Shown here: positions 46,593-56,817 of the stretch, one piece after another
Position numbering within the stretch: position 1 is the stretch's first letter
How the letters are laid out: the number at the start of each line of letters is the position of its first letter
Source of the DNA: an uncultured Chloroflexales bacterium
Lineage (GTDB): Bacteria; Chloroflexota; Chloroflexia; Chloroflexales; Chloroflexaceae
Assembly: GCA_937918935.1 (NCBI GenBank)
Contig: CAKZSI010000022.1
Coordinates: 58,915-122,914, forward strand
Length of the DNA: 64,000 nucleotides
Reading direction: 5' to 3'
Program-made: the position numbers and the translations under genes
Notes under the pieces: model-generated
Told to the model about the DNA's origin: nothing
The model's input: the letters and a program-made list of their open reading frames with translations, nothing else
Database searches by the model: none

Positions 46593-46611
46593 ACAAACAA
46601 CCTCTCCGCAA

Positions 46612-47679
46612 CTACCACTCGCCGCGGTTGATCCGCACTGCCCGCAGCGCGTCTTCACGCCCGGGGGTGTTGGGCACGGGGGTGGCGTACATGTTCTCGT
46701 ACAGATCCTCAAAGCGTGGATCGGGGCTGGCGTTGGCAAAATCAATCGCCTGCTGAACCTCACGTTCCACCCGTTCGGCGGTGACGTTGAGCCAGGCCTC
46801 ATCAACGATCTCGTGGTCGAGCAGCAGGGTGGCGAAGTTGCGCACGGGGTCGTGATGCTCGCGCCCGGCGCGCACCTTCTCGGGGTCGCGGTAGCGATCG
46901 GCGTCAATCACCGAGTGGCCGCGGAAGCGGAAACTGACCACATCAAGAATGGCCGGCTCGCCCTCGCTTTCGGCCCGCTCGCGCAGGCGGCGCACCGCGT
47001 CGCGCACGGCGAGCACATCGGTGCCGTCAATGCGCTCGCCGTGGACGCGGAACGAGGCCCCTTTCTTCCACAGATCCGGCTCGGAGGAGCCCATTTCGAC
47101 CGAGGTGCCCATACCGTAGCCGTTGTTGATAATAAAAAACAGCACCGGACAGCGCCACAGTTTGGCCAGGTTAAGCGACTCGTAGAACGCGCCGATGTTG
47201 GTGGTTCCATCGCCCATCTGGGCTACCACCACCCCGGGTTTGCCCTGGTAGCGCAGGGCGTAGGCCGCGCCCACGGCCAGGGGCACCTGCCCGCCGACGA
47301 TGGCGTAGCCACCCATGAAGTTGTGTTCGCGGCTGAAGAGGTGCATTGAACCGCCGCGCCCGCGGGCTACGCCGGTCTCCTTGCCGAAGAGTTCGGCCAT
47401 CACCGGCCCCGGCGGTACGCCGCGGGCGATGATGTAGCCATGCTCACGGTAGTTGGTGTAGATGTAATCCTCGGGCTTGAGGGCGGCCATCAGACCGACA
47501 ATGGTCGCCTCTTCGCCCAGATTGAGGTGGCAGTAGCCGCCGATCTTCGCCTTGACGTACATCTCGCTGGTACGCTCCTCGAAGCGCCGGATCAGCAGCA
47601 TCTGATAATAGTAGTGTTTGAGGTCCTCGACGTTCTCGTGTTCCAGCCCGCTGGGGGCGGCTTCCTTGACCTTGACCAT
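46612..47679 (-). CDS. pdhA: pyruvate/2-oxoacid dehydrogenase E1 alpha subunit
   Basis: A 355-residue E1 alpha subunit. The thiamine diphosphate motif runs from GDGTTNIGAF (156-) to INNGYGMGT (185-186 NN), and the phosphorylation-loop-like region RFRGHSVIDADRYR is present, as is GYCHLNLGEEA early on. ATG 47679 has ggaga upstream; a longer frame to 47898 overlaps the CBS gene and is rejected. Nineteen bases separate it from E1beta. Confidence 0.93.
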   Translation of the reverse strand: MVKVKEAAPSGLEHENVEDLKHYYYQMLLIRRFEERTSEMYVKAKIGGYCHLNLGEEATIVGLMAALKPEDYIYTNYREHGYIIARGVPPGPVMAELFGKETGVARGRGGSMHLFSREHNFMGGYAIVGGQVPLAVGAAYALRYQGKPGVVVAQMGDGTTNIGAFYESLNLAKLWRCPVLFFIINNGYGMGTSVEMGSSEPDLWKKGASFRVHGERIDGTDVLAVRDAVRRLRERAESEGEPAILDVVSFRFRGHSVIDADRYRDPEKVRAGREHHDPVRNFATLLLDHEIVDEAWLNVTAERVEREVQQAIDFANASPDPRFEDLYENMYATPVPNTPGREDALRAVRINRGEW

Positions 47680-47716
47680 TCGAGATTCTCCATTTCCAGG
47701 GTGAACCACGGACCGT

Positions 47717-48184
47717 TCACATCCCCGGTGGCACCACATCGTGAACAAAGGCTTTCTGGTCGGCGCCGCAGCGCGGGCAACTTGCCGGAGGATCGAGGCC
47801 GCGCACAATCTCGCCACAGACGCCGCAAACCCAGCGCATCGCGATCTGTCGCACCAGGTCCGAACGGCTGACGATGCCGACAACCCTGCCGTTTTCAACC
47901 ACCGGGACGCGCCGGATACGCTGATTGGTCAGCAGGTGCTGCACCTGTTCGATCTCGGTGTCAGGGCTGACAGTGATGACGCCGCGGCTCATAATCTCGC
48001 TCACGAGACGTCCGGCGCGGGCGATCAGGTCGTGCTCCGTGACCAGACCGACGAGCAGGCCCTCGGCATCGACCACCGGCAGGCCGCTGATCCGGTTGCG
48101 GGCCAGCAGCCGGGCGGCGTCTTCGACCGTTGCGTCACTGAGGATGCTGATGACCTGGCGGGTCATGATTTCACGCGCTTTCAT
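47717..48184 (-). CDS. CBS-domain pair with rubredoxin-like zinc ribbon
   Basis: A 155-residue protein: two CBS domains (IMTRQVISI ... ISGLPVVDAEGLLVGLVTEHDL; IMSRGVITV ... IRRVPVVENGRVVGIVSRSDL) followed by a rubredoxin-like tail CGVCGEIVRG ... CPRCGADQKAF. CBS domains sense adenylates; the Cys4 tail binds Zn or Fe. It ends 37 bases before the E1alpha start on the same strand, so it probably heads the PDH operon and may regulate it or the complex. ATG 48184 with gggag seven bases upstream. Confidence 0.88.
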   Translation of the reverse strand: MKAREIMTRQVISILSDATVEDAARLLARNRISGLPVVDAEGLLVGLVTEHDLIARAGRLVSEIMSRGVITVSPDTEIEQVQHLLTNQRIRRVPVVENGRVVGIVSRSDLVRQIAMRWVCGVCGEIVRGLDPPASCPRCGADQKAFVHDVVPPGM

Positions 48185-48589
48185 CAGGATGGCTCCCCTT
48201 CGCTGGCCATATTCGTGAAATAAAACACAAATAATTATGGACAGAAACTTCATCCTGGCCAGGATTGCAGGGGGCGCAGGTCCCCGCAGGATTTCCCGTT
48301 CCAGTGCGGCGCGGCGTCACCATGCCACACCGGAACGGGGCTTTCGGAGGGGCGAAGCCCCTTCGAACCCCCCTTGCAAGGAGAAGTCTCGTTGGAGTAT
48401 CAGAGAAGCGGGTTTCTGGGAGAGCTACGCCCTCCCGGACCCTCCCCGCAGGCAGGGGGAAACCTGGTTTCCCCCTGCGCCTTCACGCACCCCTTCACGA
48501 ACGTGCTCTTCAGCTTACGTTATACAATCTTATGCCCCCGGGCACAAGGGCAGAAGTGAGGTGAACTTCCTTCAGAGTTGCGTCCGGCC
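48185..48589. repeat. spacer with dispersed palindromes
   Basis: No gene is seen. Three hairpins of the dispersed family: 48349-48361 (ggggc / gcccc), about 48418-48435 (gggag / ctccc), and 48452-48478 (gcagggggaaac / gtttccccctgc). Confidence 0.7.
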
Positions 48590-50461
48590 TTACCGGCCGG
48601 TGCCGCGCACGTAGATGTTGGGCCAGGGTTTGAACTCGGTGGGGAAGCGATCGCGGGCCAGCACCTGCCCATTGGCGCTGACGGTGCGCTCAATGACGAC
48701 CTTGATGCCCCCGCGGGCGATATCGGTGCGCCGCAGGTATCCGCGCGGTTTTGAGGGGTCATTGACGTACACCGGTGTTGTTGGAGCCGGGGTTTGTTCG
48801 AGTACGCGGTGGGTATAGGTCACACTGCGTCCGGTTGGCGGGCCATACAGCGCCACGCTGAGGCGCTGCCGGGCCAGGTCAACGTAGCTCTCCATCAGCA
48901 GCCAGCCGCCGGTATCGTTGACGAAGCGCACATCGTTGTAGGGCGTGAAGATGGCGGCGTCGAGGCCGGGCGGCTCGCCGAGTTCTTCGTACCAGCCGAT
49001 GCGAAAGGCGTGCTCGTGGCGCTCGGTGATCGGCAATCCGCTGAAGAATGCCGCCCGGAAGACCGTCGTGGAGACCTGGCACAGCCCGCCGCCCCACTCT
49101 TTCTGGGTCCGGTTCTCGACAATCGCCAGACCTTCGACGAAGCCGTTGGCGGCATTCACCGGGCCAAGCTGCTGATTGAAGGAAAAGGTCGCGCCGGGAG
49201 GAATGAGCACGCCGTTCATCCGGCGTGCCCCGGCCCGGATGTTGGTAATGCGGTACTGCTCCGAGCGGGCGAAGGAACTCACCCCCAGCCCCAGGCGTTC
49301 GGTAATGCCCAGGCTGGCGAGGTTACGCTCAGTCACCGGGGGCGGGATCGGCTCCATGGGCAGCTCGATCTGCCGCGGGCCGCCATTGAGCGCGAGGTTG
49401 ACGGCAGCGATGGCCTCATCGGCGTCGAGGCCCAGGCCCGGGTCGCCCGGTGTGACAATGCGCAGATTGCCGTCATTCCAGGCCACCGTGGGCAGGCTGC
49501 CCTCCTGGCGCAGCGCCGCGGCTATGGGGAGCAGCGTGGCGCGAATGCGGCTCTGATCCACGCTCACCGCATAGGTCGGCTCACCGTCGGCGCCGCTTAC
49601 CCGGCGCACGCTGACCCACTCGGCCAGGCGCTCCGGGGGCAGCGACCAGCGGCAACCCGCCGCGCAGGAACCGCTGGCGCCCTCCAGCACCAGCGGGCCA
49701 TTGAGCATGAGCCGCAGGCTATCGGCCACCGGGGCCACTTCGGCGTCGCGCAGACGCGGCTCGAGTGCGCGGGTGCGCACGGCCACCGTGACGCGCTCAA
49801 GCCCCTGCGCGGCGGCGGTCATATCCCGCAGCGTCTCGTCAACCAGCACCTGCAGGCCCCACTGCTCGGGGGTCACCACCACCCGGGCGCCCTCGAGGGC
49901 CACCGCAGCGTCCCGGGGCGGGGTCTCCAACTCGGCGGCGATGCGCGCCAGATACCGCTGCATGGCCCGCTGGTCAACCTCCAGGCGCAACGGCAGGTCC
50001 ACCCCCTGTTCCCAGACGGCTATGGCGGTTCGCAGGTTCTGGACGCGGCTCTCGTTCCGGGCAAAGGCAAAGGCTTCGTGCAGGGCGTCGTCAATGACCA
50101 GGCGCAGGCCAAGTTCCTCGGCCCCGGGGCGCCAGACGCGCTCGCCGTAGGTCAGCACAACCGGGTTATACAGGAACGCGCCGTAGTGGCGCTCCACGGC
50201 GCGGTGGGCGTCATCAACGGTCATACCGCCCACAGGAACACCGCGCACGCCAATGTTGGGATAGATGCGCCGCGCCATCTCGCGTTCGGCGAGCAGCACG
50301 CCGACGACGCCCGCCAGCGCGCCCAGGGCGATCAGGGCAAGCAGCACCACGAACCACTCCACGCTGCGGCTACGCCGGCGCCGCCTGAGCCGGCACCGCG
50401 GGGCGCGAACCTCTTCCAGCGCCGGCTCGGGCGCGGGGGTTGACACAATCGATTTGCGCAT
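48590..50461 (-). CDS. VanW family membrane protein
   Basis: A 623-residue protein with a basic N-terminus and one membrane helix (about 35-58), the rest outside. Two peptidoglycan-binding-4-like modules (about 70-240 and 240-370) precede a VanW domain (about 385-530: ITNIRAGARRMNGVLIPPGATFSFNQQLGP, then GGGLCQVSTTVFRAAFFSGLPI and RHEHAFRIGWYE) and a G5-like C-terminus. Family members are cell-wall associated; VanW itself has no settled function. ATG 50461. Monocistronic, 111 bases after the GlgX gene end. Confidence 0.9.
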   Translation of the reverse strand: MRKSIVSTPAPEPALEEVRAPRCRLRRRRRSRSVEWFVVLLALIALGALAGVVGVLLAEREMARRIYPNIGVRGVPVGGMTVDDAHRAVERHYGAFLYNPVVLTYGERVWRPGAEELGLRLVIDDALHEAFAFARNESRVQNLRTAIAVWEQGVDLPLRLEVDQRAMQRYLARIAAELETPPRDAAVALEGARVVVTPEQWGLQVLVDETLRDMTAAAQGLERVTVAVRTRALEPRLRDAEVAPVADSLRLMLNGPLVLEGASGSCAAGCRWSLPPERLAEWVSVRRVSGADGEPTYAVSVDQSRIRATLLPIAAALRQEGSLPTVAWNDGNLRIVTPGDPGLGLDADEAIAAVNLALNGGPRQIELPMEPIPPPVTERNLASLGITERLGLGVSSFARSEQYRITNIRAGARRMNGVLIPPGATFSFNQQLGPVNAANGFVEGLAIVENRTQKEWGGGLCQVSTTVFRAAFFSGLPITERHEHAFRIGWYEELGEPPGLDAAIFTPYNDVRFVNDTGGWLLMESYVDLARQRLSVALYGPPTGRSVTYTHRVLEQTPAPTTPVYVNDPSKPRGYLRRTDIARGGIKVVIERTVSANGQVLARDRFPTEFKPWPNIYVRGTGR

Positions 50462-50572
50462 GGCCTGTCGAGAGCCTGTACGGACGCAATGGAACCGTCT
50501 GGAGTGTACACCGTCGTTGTGGGCAATGTCAAGCGTTTTGGGTGTACATAGCGTCGGCCCGCCTGGCCGGCG

Positions 50573-53560
50573 CTACGTGCGCCTGGCAATCGCCCCGGTC
50601 AACAGCCAGGTCACCACGGCAGGGAAGCGCACGGCCCAGTCAGCCTCGGTGTGGCGCGCATCTTTCACCTCCAGGTAACGCAGGCGCGCGCGGTCATAGC
50701 CGCGCGCCATGAGCAGGCGCCGCAGCCGCCGCGCGGTTTTTTGCATCTCCGGCTGCTCGCCCGTGCCCACATCGAGGTAGATCCGCCCCGGCGCGTGGTT
50801 GGTGGCCGCCAGGTAGGTGAAGATGGCCCCGTTGGCGAACCAGAGTGACGGGCTGAGGGCCCCGGCCATGCCGAACACATCGGGCCGGTGAAAGAGGGCG
50901 TAGAGGCTGATCAGGCCGCCGAGCGATGAACCGATGATCGCGGTGTACTCCGGCTCGGGTCGGGTACGGAAGCTCCGGTCGATGTGTGGTTTAAGCGTGT
51001 CGGTGATGAAGGCCAGGTAGGCGTCACCCAGGCCCACCCCGTTCTCGGGGCCGGCGAAGGGACTGTACTCGACCATGCGCCGCTCGCCCATGTTGGCGAT
51101 GCCCACCACAATCGCCTCGAGGCCCTTACGGGCCAGAGCCTCCATCGTTTCGTCCACCTGCCACTCCACCCCGGCATAGCTGGTGCTCGCGTCAAAGAGG
51201 TTTTGCCCGTCGTGCATGTAGAGTACCGGGTAGCGTTGCATACCCTCATCGTAGCCAGGGGGCAGATAGATGCCGATATCGCGGCGGTTGTCCAGTTGCG
51301 GGCTGGGAAAGGCGGCAATGGTGATCAGGTTGCCCACCACCGTGCGCGCCTCGGGAGGAGGCCCGCCCAGGAAGGGCGCGATGGCAGGGGGCGCGGCGGT
51401 TTCCACCCGCCCGTAGCGCGCCGCCCAGGCCGCCCCGTCCTGGCTCAGCACCGCCACTGAGCGGCCCTGCAGCGGGTATGAACCGCCTGGCGGCAACGGC
51501 GGCAAGTCATCGCGCCCCTCGGGGGCGCCGCTGTCCAGCAGCCGCGTCCACGGAGGGCCGCCATCCACGCCGGGGAGGACGAAGGTCAGCGGCTCATGGT
51601 AGGCATTGAAGAGCAGCATGAGCACATCGTCGCGCAGCAGGTGGCCCTGGGCATCGAATTCTTCCATCAACTGCCCGTTGAGCAACAGCCCCACGCAGCG
51701 CACCATGCCATTGTTCCAGTCATCATCGTCCATCTGCTGGCCATCGGGGCGGTACCACTCAATGTCGCGCACCCCCGCGCCGTGGATCTCGCGCCCCTGG
51801 AAGAAGGTGGCGCGGTGCAGCACGGGGTGAGCCTTGCGCATGGCGATCAGGCGCCTGGTCCACTCCAGCAGCGCCCGGCCGTCGGCGTCCAGATCCCAGT
51901 GCATCCAGGCCACGGGGTTATCCTGGCAATACACATTGTTGTTGCCGCCCTGGGTACGCCCGCGCTCGTCGCCGTGGAGGATCATCGGCACGCCCTGGGA
52001 GAGCAACAGAGTGGCCATGAGGTTGCGTTGCTGCCGCAGGCGCAGGGCGTTGATCTCCGGGTCGTCGGTGGGGCCTTCGACGCCGCAGTTCCAGGAGTTG
52101 TTGTGGCGCTCGCCGTCGTTGTTGTTCTCGCCGTTGGCCTCGTTATGCTTCTCGTTGTAGCTCACCAGGTCGCGCAGGGTGAAGCCGTCATGGGCAGTGA
52201 TGAAGTTGATCGAAGCATGGGGACTGCGACCGCTCTGCTGGTACAGGTCGGAGGAGCCGCTGAGACGGTAGGCCAGTTCGGCCACCTGCGCCTCGTCGCC
52301 CTTCCAGAAGCGGCGCACCGTATCGCGGTACTTGCCGTTCCACTCGGCCCAGTTCACCGGGAAGTTGCCCACCTGGTAGCCTCCGGGACCCACGTCCCAC
52401 GGTTCGGCGATGAGCTTCACCTGGGCCAGCAGGGGGTCCTGCTGAATGGTATCGAGGAACGAGGAAAGCTGGTTGCCCTCGTAGAGACCGCGCATCAACG
52501 CCGCCGCCAGGTCGAAGCGAAAACCGTCCACGTGCATTTCGCTGACCCAGTAGCGCAGGCTGTCCATCACCAGTTGCAGCACCCGCGGGTGGACGATGTT
52601 GAGGGTATTGCCGGTGCCGGTGTAGTCCATGTAGTAACGCTCGGCGCCGGGAACCAGGCGGTAGTAGGCGGCATTGTCAATCCCGCGGAACGAGAGCGTT
52701 GGCCCCATGTGGTTGCCCTCGGCCGTATGGTTGTAGACCACATCGAGGATGACTTCGATGCCGGCAGCGTGCAGGGCCTTGACCATCTGCTTGAACTCGC
52801 GCACCTGGTCGCCGGGATGAGCGCAACGGGAATACTGGGTGGCCGGGGCAAAGAAGTTGATCGTATTGTACCCCCAGTAGTTGCTCAGACCCTTCTCGAT
52901 CAGCAGCCGGTCATTGGTAAACTGGTGCACTGGCAGCAACTCGATGGCGGTGACCCCCAACTCTTGCAGATACCCGATGATCGCCGGATGGGCCACGGCG
53001 CTGTAGGTGCCGCGGATCTCGTCGGGGATCTCGGGGTGCAGCATCGTCAGACCCTTGACATGGGCCTCGTAGATGATGCTGTCGTGGAGCGGGCGGTCGG
53101 GCCGCTCGTCGCCGCTCCAATCGAAGGTGGGGTCAATCACCACGCACCGCGGCACGTAGGGCGCGCTGTCGCGCTCGTCGTAGGAGCAGTCTTCGTCGGG
53201 GTGCAAAATGGTGTAGCCAAAGGCGGCATCGTGCCAGCGAATGTCGCCGTGAAGCGCCCTGGCGTAGGGGTCGATCAGCAGTTTGTGCGGGTTGAAGCGG
53301 TGGCCCTGGGCAGGCTTGTAGGGGCCGTGGACGCGGTAGCCGTAGAGCTGGCCGGGTCGCAGATGGGGAATGTAGATGTGCCAGACGAGGTCGGTCTGCG
53401 TGGTAAGCGGCACGCGCACCGCCTCGCGCGGCGCATCAGGGGAATCGAAGAGACAGAGTTCGACCGCGGTCGCATATTCGGAGAAGAGGGCAAAATTGAC
53501 ACCCGATCCGTCCCACGTGGCCCCCAGGGGATAGGGCAAGCCGGGGCGCATTGTTGTCAC
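50573..53560 (-). CDS. glgX: GlgX-type glycogen debranching enzyme fused to a C-terminal esterase domain
   Basis: A 995-residue fusion. Residues 1-700 are a GH13 debranching enzyme: N-terminal CBM48 ([19 protein letters not shown]), [27 protein letters not shown] (nucleophile Asp), [12 protein letters not shown] and [14 protein letters not shown]. After a shortened C-terminal beta domain, residues about 735-995 form an esterase-D/enterochelin-esterase-like alpha/beta hydrolase with [24 protein letters not shown] (Ser879) and His970. It would hydrolyse alpha-1,6 branches of glycogen; the esterase substrate is unknown. GTG 53560 or ATG 53551 starts. Confidence 0.87.
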   Translation of the reverse strand: MTTMRPGLPYPLGATWDGSGVNFALFSEYATAVELCLFDSPDAPREAVRVPLTTQTDLVWHIYIPHLRPGQLYGYRVHGPYKPAQGHRFNPHKLLIDPYARALHGDIRWHDAAFGYTILHPDEDCSYDERDSAPYVPRCVVIDPTFDWSGDERPDRPLHDSIIYEAHVKGLTMLHPEIPDEIRGTYSAVAHPAIIGYLQELGVTAIELLPVHQFTNDRLLIEKGLSNYWGYNTINFFAPATQYSRCAHPGDQVREFKQMVKALHAAGIEVILDVVYNHTAEGNHMGPTLSFRGIDNAAYYRLVPGAERYYMDYTGTGNTLNIVHPRVLQLVMDSLRYWVSEMHVDGFRFDLAAALMRGLYEGNQLSSFLDTIQQDPLLAQVKLIAEPWDVGPGGYQVGNFPVNWAEWNGKYRDTVRRFWKGDEAQVAELAYRLSGSSDLYQQSGRSPHASINFITAHDGFTLRDLVSYNEKHNEANGENNNDGERHNNSWNCGVEGPTDDPEINALRLRQQRNLMATLLLSQGVPMILHGDERGRTQGGNNNVYCQDNPVAWMHWDLDADGRALLEWTRRLIAMRKAHPVLHRATFFQGREIHGAGVRDIEWYRPDGQQMDDDDWNNGMVRCVGLLLNGQLMEEFDAQGHLLRDDVLMLLFNAYHEPLTFVLPGVDGGPPWTRLLDSGAPEGRDDLPPLPPGGSYPLQGRSVAVLSQDGAAWAARYGRVETAAPPAIAPFLGGPPPEARTVVGNLITIAAFPSPQLDNRRDIGIYLPPGYDEGMQRYPVLYMHDGQNLFDASTSYAGVEWQVDETMEALARKGLEAIVVGIANMGERRMVEYSPFAGPENGVGLGDAYLAFITDTLKPHIDRSFRTRPEPEYTAIIGSSLGGLISLYALFHRPDVFGMAGALSPSLWFANGAIFTYLAATNHAPGRIYLDVGTGEQPEMQKTARRLRRLLMARGYDRARLRYLEVKDARHTEADWAVRFPAVVTWLLTGAIARRT

Positions 53561-53647
53561 GGCACTTCCTCGCTATAGGTGTTTGTGCTTCTCACCCTCC
53601 CCCCGCCCCATTACGTTTCACGTGCAGTAGAGAGAGGGCACGCCGAG

Positions 53648-53722
53648 CGCAGCGAGGCAGGGGAGGGTGAGGAACGGCGCCCGGCTGCACGGTCGAGGAG
53701 ATGGGGAAGCCTGGTTTCCCCG
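53648..53722. repeat. dispersed palindromic repeat, long copy
   Basis: Matches 23726-23802 over about 75 bases (starting cgcagcgaggcagggg) and ends in the arm pair ggggaa / ttcccc. Shows that the family is larger than its hairpins. Confidence 0.78.
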
Positions 53723-53969
53723 TTCCCCTGCCAGATTCCACGTCTTGTCATCCATTGTAACACCGGCTGCTTATGACACGCGCGACGGTTTCGCTGCACG
53801 GCCATTCGGTTCGCCGATCGTAAGGATGAGCGCAGAACTCCGCGTTCGTCTGGTTCCACCCGGGGCGGCAGACGTGTCCGGGTTCGCCGGGGCGCGCGCC
53901 CGCCGCGAGCGGAACGGGGGGTGGGGGGAGGCGTGGCCTTCCCGCGCGCCTCCAAAGGACAATTCAGGC

Positions 53970-53992
53970 GTGATTTCGACCCGTGCTATACT
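53970..53992 (+). promoter_or_regulatory. candidate promoter upstream of the pseudokinase gene
   Basis: A good -10 box TATACT at 53987-53992 with a weak TTCAGG-like -35 about 17-18 bases upstream (near 53963-53969). It would give a leader of about 210 bases. Confidence 0.3.
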
Positions 53993-54210
53993 GAGGCGAC
54001 CACGCGCCACAACCGTGCGAAGCTCGCAACGTGGGGAGGTGTAGCAGGGCGCGGCCCTGCTACGAACTTCCCCGGGGCAAACGCGGCGCCCAGGTATTCT
54101 GTGAACGACGTTTTTCGGTAACTCCGTCCCCGCCAGGGGTTGGGAGGGGGCCGAAATGCCAGCAAACGTTCACAGACTGCGAAGCCCCCTTCACCGGAAA
54201 AGCACCGCCT

Positions 54211-56817
54211 ATGACCGACCTGCTCGGCCAGCTCGTGGGCAATTATCAGCTCGAGGCGCTCCTCGCCACCGGCCCCACAGGACCGACCTATTCCGCCCGT
54301 CATGTGCAACTGCGGCGGCTCTGCACCGTAAAGGTCTTCGATCCGGTGCTGACTACCGACCCCGCGGTGCGCGCCCGGCTGCTGGCGAGCCTCCGGCGCG
54401 CTGCGGCGCTGCGCCACCCCAATCTACTCACGGTGTACGATCTGGGCGAAGCGCAGGGGCGCGTCTTCGTCGCCAGCGAGGCGCCCGCGGGCGGAACCCT
54501 GCGCACCCTGCTCCAGCAGATGCGCGGCATGCGCACCCGTCTGAGCATTGCCGGCGCCCTCGCCCTGGCGCGCCAGGGCGCCGAGGGTCTGGCCCACGCC
54601 CACCGCGCCGGCATTGTCCACGGCGCGTTGCGCCCTGAAACGCTGCGGCTAAGCAGCATCGGCGCAGAGGCGACGCTCAAGGTGGGCGACCTGAGCATCG
54701 CCCCGGTGCTGCCGGTCGAGGTCACCGCCGTGCCCGCCTATCTGACCCCCGAACAGGCCCGGAGCGGCCCGCCCGATGCCCGCAGCGACGTATACAGCCT
54801 GGGGACGCTGCTCTACGAGTTGCTGATCGGGGTTCCTCCCTTCAACCTTAGCGACCTGGAACGGGCCGCAGAGAAGCATCTGCGCACCCGGCCCGTGCCG
54901 CCGCGTGTCGTGCGCCCGGAGATCCCTGCCACCCTCGAAACAATCGTGCTGCGTTGCCTGGCCAGGGCGCCTGAGGAACGCTTCGCGAATGCGGGTGATC
55001 TGGCCGAGGCCCTGCGCCAGGTAGAGGCCACCCTGACCGCCGCGGCGCCTGCGGTGCCCGCGCCCGAATCGCTCCTCAGCGGCTTGCTGGAGACCCCGCC
55101 ACCACCGCCGCCGGTTCCCGCCGGGCCGCCCGTCAGCGTGATCCCCGAACGCGAGCGCATCGAACTGACCCCTGGACGGCCCACGGTCGTCGCGGCGCAG
55201 ATCCACCATCGCGGTCCCGGGGTTGAGCGCTTCAGCCTGAGCCTCGAGGGCGTGCCCGCCGAGTGGATCAGCGCCGCTGATCCGCCGCTTGAACTCGGCC
55301 CCGACGCCCGGGCGCGCCTGACGCTGCTCATCACTGTGCCCGCCGACCACCGCCACGCCGCCGGCGAGTACCCGGCACTGCTCCGCGCGCGTTCGGCGAC
55401 GGCGCCCGAGCGCGAGGCCACGGCGCGCATCGTCTGCTCAGTGCAGCCCTTCGTTGCGCCGAGCATGACTATCAGCCCTGAACGAACCAGCGGGCGTATG
55501 GAAGGCGAGTACCGCCTGACCATCCGCAACGACGGGAACACCGAGGCGACGTTTGTACTGAGCGCCGACGATTCCCGGCGCCTGCTGGCCTACGAATTCG
55601 GGCAGGAGAGCGTGCGCCTGGCCCCTGGCCAGAGCGCCAGAGTGCCGCTCACTGTCCTGGCCCCGCGACGGCTCTTCGGTGGCGCCGAACCACTGCGCTT
55701 CAGCGTCTTCGCTGAAAGCGACGAGGCCAGCCCGGTAGAGGCGCGGGCCGAGTTCACGCGCGTGGCGCTGCTACCCCTCTGGGCGCCCCTGGCCGCCGTC
55801 AGCCTGATCGCCCTGGCCCTGATCGCGGGCCTGCTGCTCAACAACCCGCCCGGCGGCAACCCGCCCTCGCCCGCCACGGCCACCATCATCCCCTCGCCGC
55901 AACCCGGCGCCCCGCAGCTCGCCTATTTTACCGTCAACCCGGAGGTGGTAGCGCCAGGCGAGCCGGTAACCGTCGCCTGGGACGTGCGCGGCGCGGAGCG
56001 GGTGCAGATTGACCAGTTCGGCGACGTTCCGCCCCTCGGCGAACGCTCCTTCCGCCCGGAGCGCACCACCGACGTCCGCCTCGTCGCCCGCGCCGGGGAC
56101 AAAGAGACCATCGCCATCCAGCGCGTCCTGGTGGCGGAGGCCACCCCCCAACCCGAACCTACGACCGTCCCCACGGAGGCGCCCTCGCCCACGGAGGCGC
56201 CCTCGCCCACGGAGGCGCCCTCGCCCACGGAGGCGCCCTCGCCCACGGAGGCGCCCTCGCCCACGGAGGCGCCCTCGCCCACCCCGGAGGCGCCCTCGCC
56301 CACCCTGGCCCCCGTGCCGGGCGCCATCGCGCTGCTCGACCTGGCCCCCGTCGCCCGCTGGACGACCAGCGCCGGCCCCATAGCCTTCGGTGTGCCGCAG
56401 GGCAACCCTGAAGCGGGCGGCCGGGCCGACATCGCCAGGGCGATTCGGCTCGAAGACGGCAGCCTGGCGCCCGTCGCGCTGCTGACCTTGCCGCCAATCG
56501 TGCCGGAGACCGCGGGTGACGACAGGACCTTCATCGAGGCGCGTTTCGACCTGCCGCAGATCCAGGCGGGCCAGTTCTTCCTTGCCGCCATCGGCTTCGC
56601 CCGGGAGGCCCGCGGGCCAGCGATGGACGTGCTGGTCACCTTTAACAACGAACTGCTCTACGAGGGGAGCGTGCTGCCCGACGGCGCCCTGACGGCCATT
56701 AGCTTCGATATGGCCCGCTTCGCCAGCCAGGAGGGGGACCTGGTGCTGCGTGTCAGCGCCGAGCGGGGCGCGGCCCAGGCGCTCTACTGGGTGCAGCCGC
56801 GGATCGATCGACCGTGA
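54211..56817 (+). CDS. membrane pseudokinase with Ig-like domains and Pro/Thr stalk
   Basis: An 868-residue protein. Residues 10-275 have a Ser/Thr kinase fold (Lys41 in TVKVF, SDVYSLGTLLYELLIGVPPF), but HRD is HGA (Ala139), the DLKPEN loop is ALRPET, and DFG is DLS, so the catalytic Asp and the Mg-binding Asn are missing: a likely pseudokinase. Two Ig-like segments (about 310-520), a single membrane helix (LWAPLAAVSLIALALIAGLL, about 525-548), another Ig-like domain, a PTEAPS repeat stalk and a C-terminal beta domain outside follow. Probably a membrane scaffold or sensor. ATG 54211; frames upstream lack homology. Confidence 0.86.
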   Translation: MTDLLGQLVGNYQLEALLATGPTGPTYSARHVQLRRLCTVKVFDPVLTTDPAVRARLLASLRRAAALRHPNLLTVYDLGEAQGRVFVASEAPAGGTLRTLLQQMRGMRTRLSIAGALALARQGAEGLAHAHRAGIVHGALRPETLRLSSIGAEATLKVGDLSIAPVLPVEVTAVPAYLTPEQARSGPPDARSDVYSLGTLLYELLIGVPPFNLSDLERAAEKHLRTRPVPPRVVRPEIPATLETIVLRCLARAPEERFANAGDLAEALRQVEATLTAAAPAVPAPESLLSGLLETPPPPPPVPAGPPVSVIPERERIELTPGRPTVVAAQIHHRGPGVERFSLSLEGVPAEWISAADPPLELGPDARARLTLLITVPADHRHAAGEYPALLRARSATAPEREATARIVCSVQPFVAPSMTISPERTSGRMEGEYRLTIRNDGNTEATFVLSADDSRRLLAYEFGQESVRLAPGQSARVPLTVLAPRRLFGGAEPLRFSVFAESDEASPVEARAEFTRVALLPLWAPLAAVSLIALALIAGLLLNNPPGGNPPSPATATIIPSPQPGAPQLAYFTVNPEVVAPGEPVTVAWDVRGAERVQIDQFGDVPPLGERSFRPERTTDVRLVARAGDKETIAIQRVLVAEATPQPEPTTVPTEAPSPTEAPSPTEAPSPTEAPSPTEAPSPTEAPSPTPEAPSPTLAPVPGAIALLDLAPVARWTTSAGPIAFGVPQGNPEAGGRADIARAIRLEDGSLAPVALLTLPPIVPETAGDDRTFIEARFDLPQIQAGQFFLAAIGFAREARGPAMDVLVTFNNELLYEGSVLPDGALTAISFDMARFASQEGDLVLRVSAERGAAQALYWVQPRIDRP
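56170..56298 (+). repeat. 18-base tandem repeat encoding PTEAPS
   Basis: Six perfect copies of an 18-base unit (starts cccacggaggcg) at 56170-56277 and a seventh, three bases longer, at 56278-56298. In frame, so copy changes only lengthen or shorten the Pro/Thr-rich stalk. Confidence 0.92.

Larger units (their letters stand above)
53561..54210. other. 650-base gap with a long palindromic repeat copy
   Basis: No gene is supported between the divergent glgX and pseudokinase genes. The left part holds a dispersed repeat (53648-53722); the middle is GC-rich and featureless to me; a promoter candidate lies at 53987. Confidence 0.5.

Noticed and set aside
51596..53578. 660-codon frame antisense to glgX, and a similar one opposite vanW (48794-50443)
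   Set aside because: Both are shadows of well-supported genes and lack any domain.
56170..56298. Tandem repeats considered as a CRISPR array
   Set aside because: The units are directly adjacent with no spacers, and they are translated in frame.
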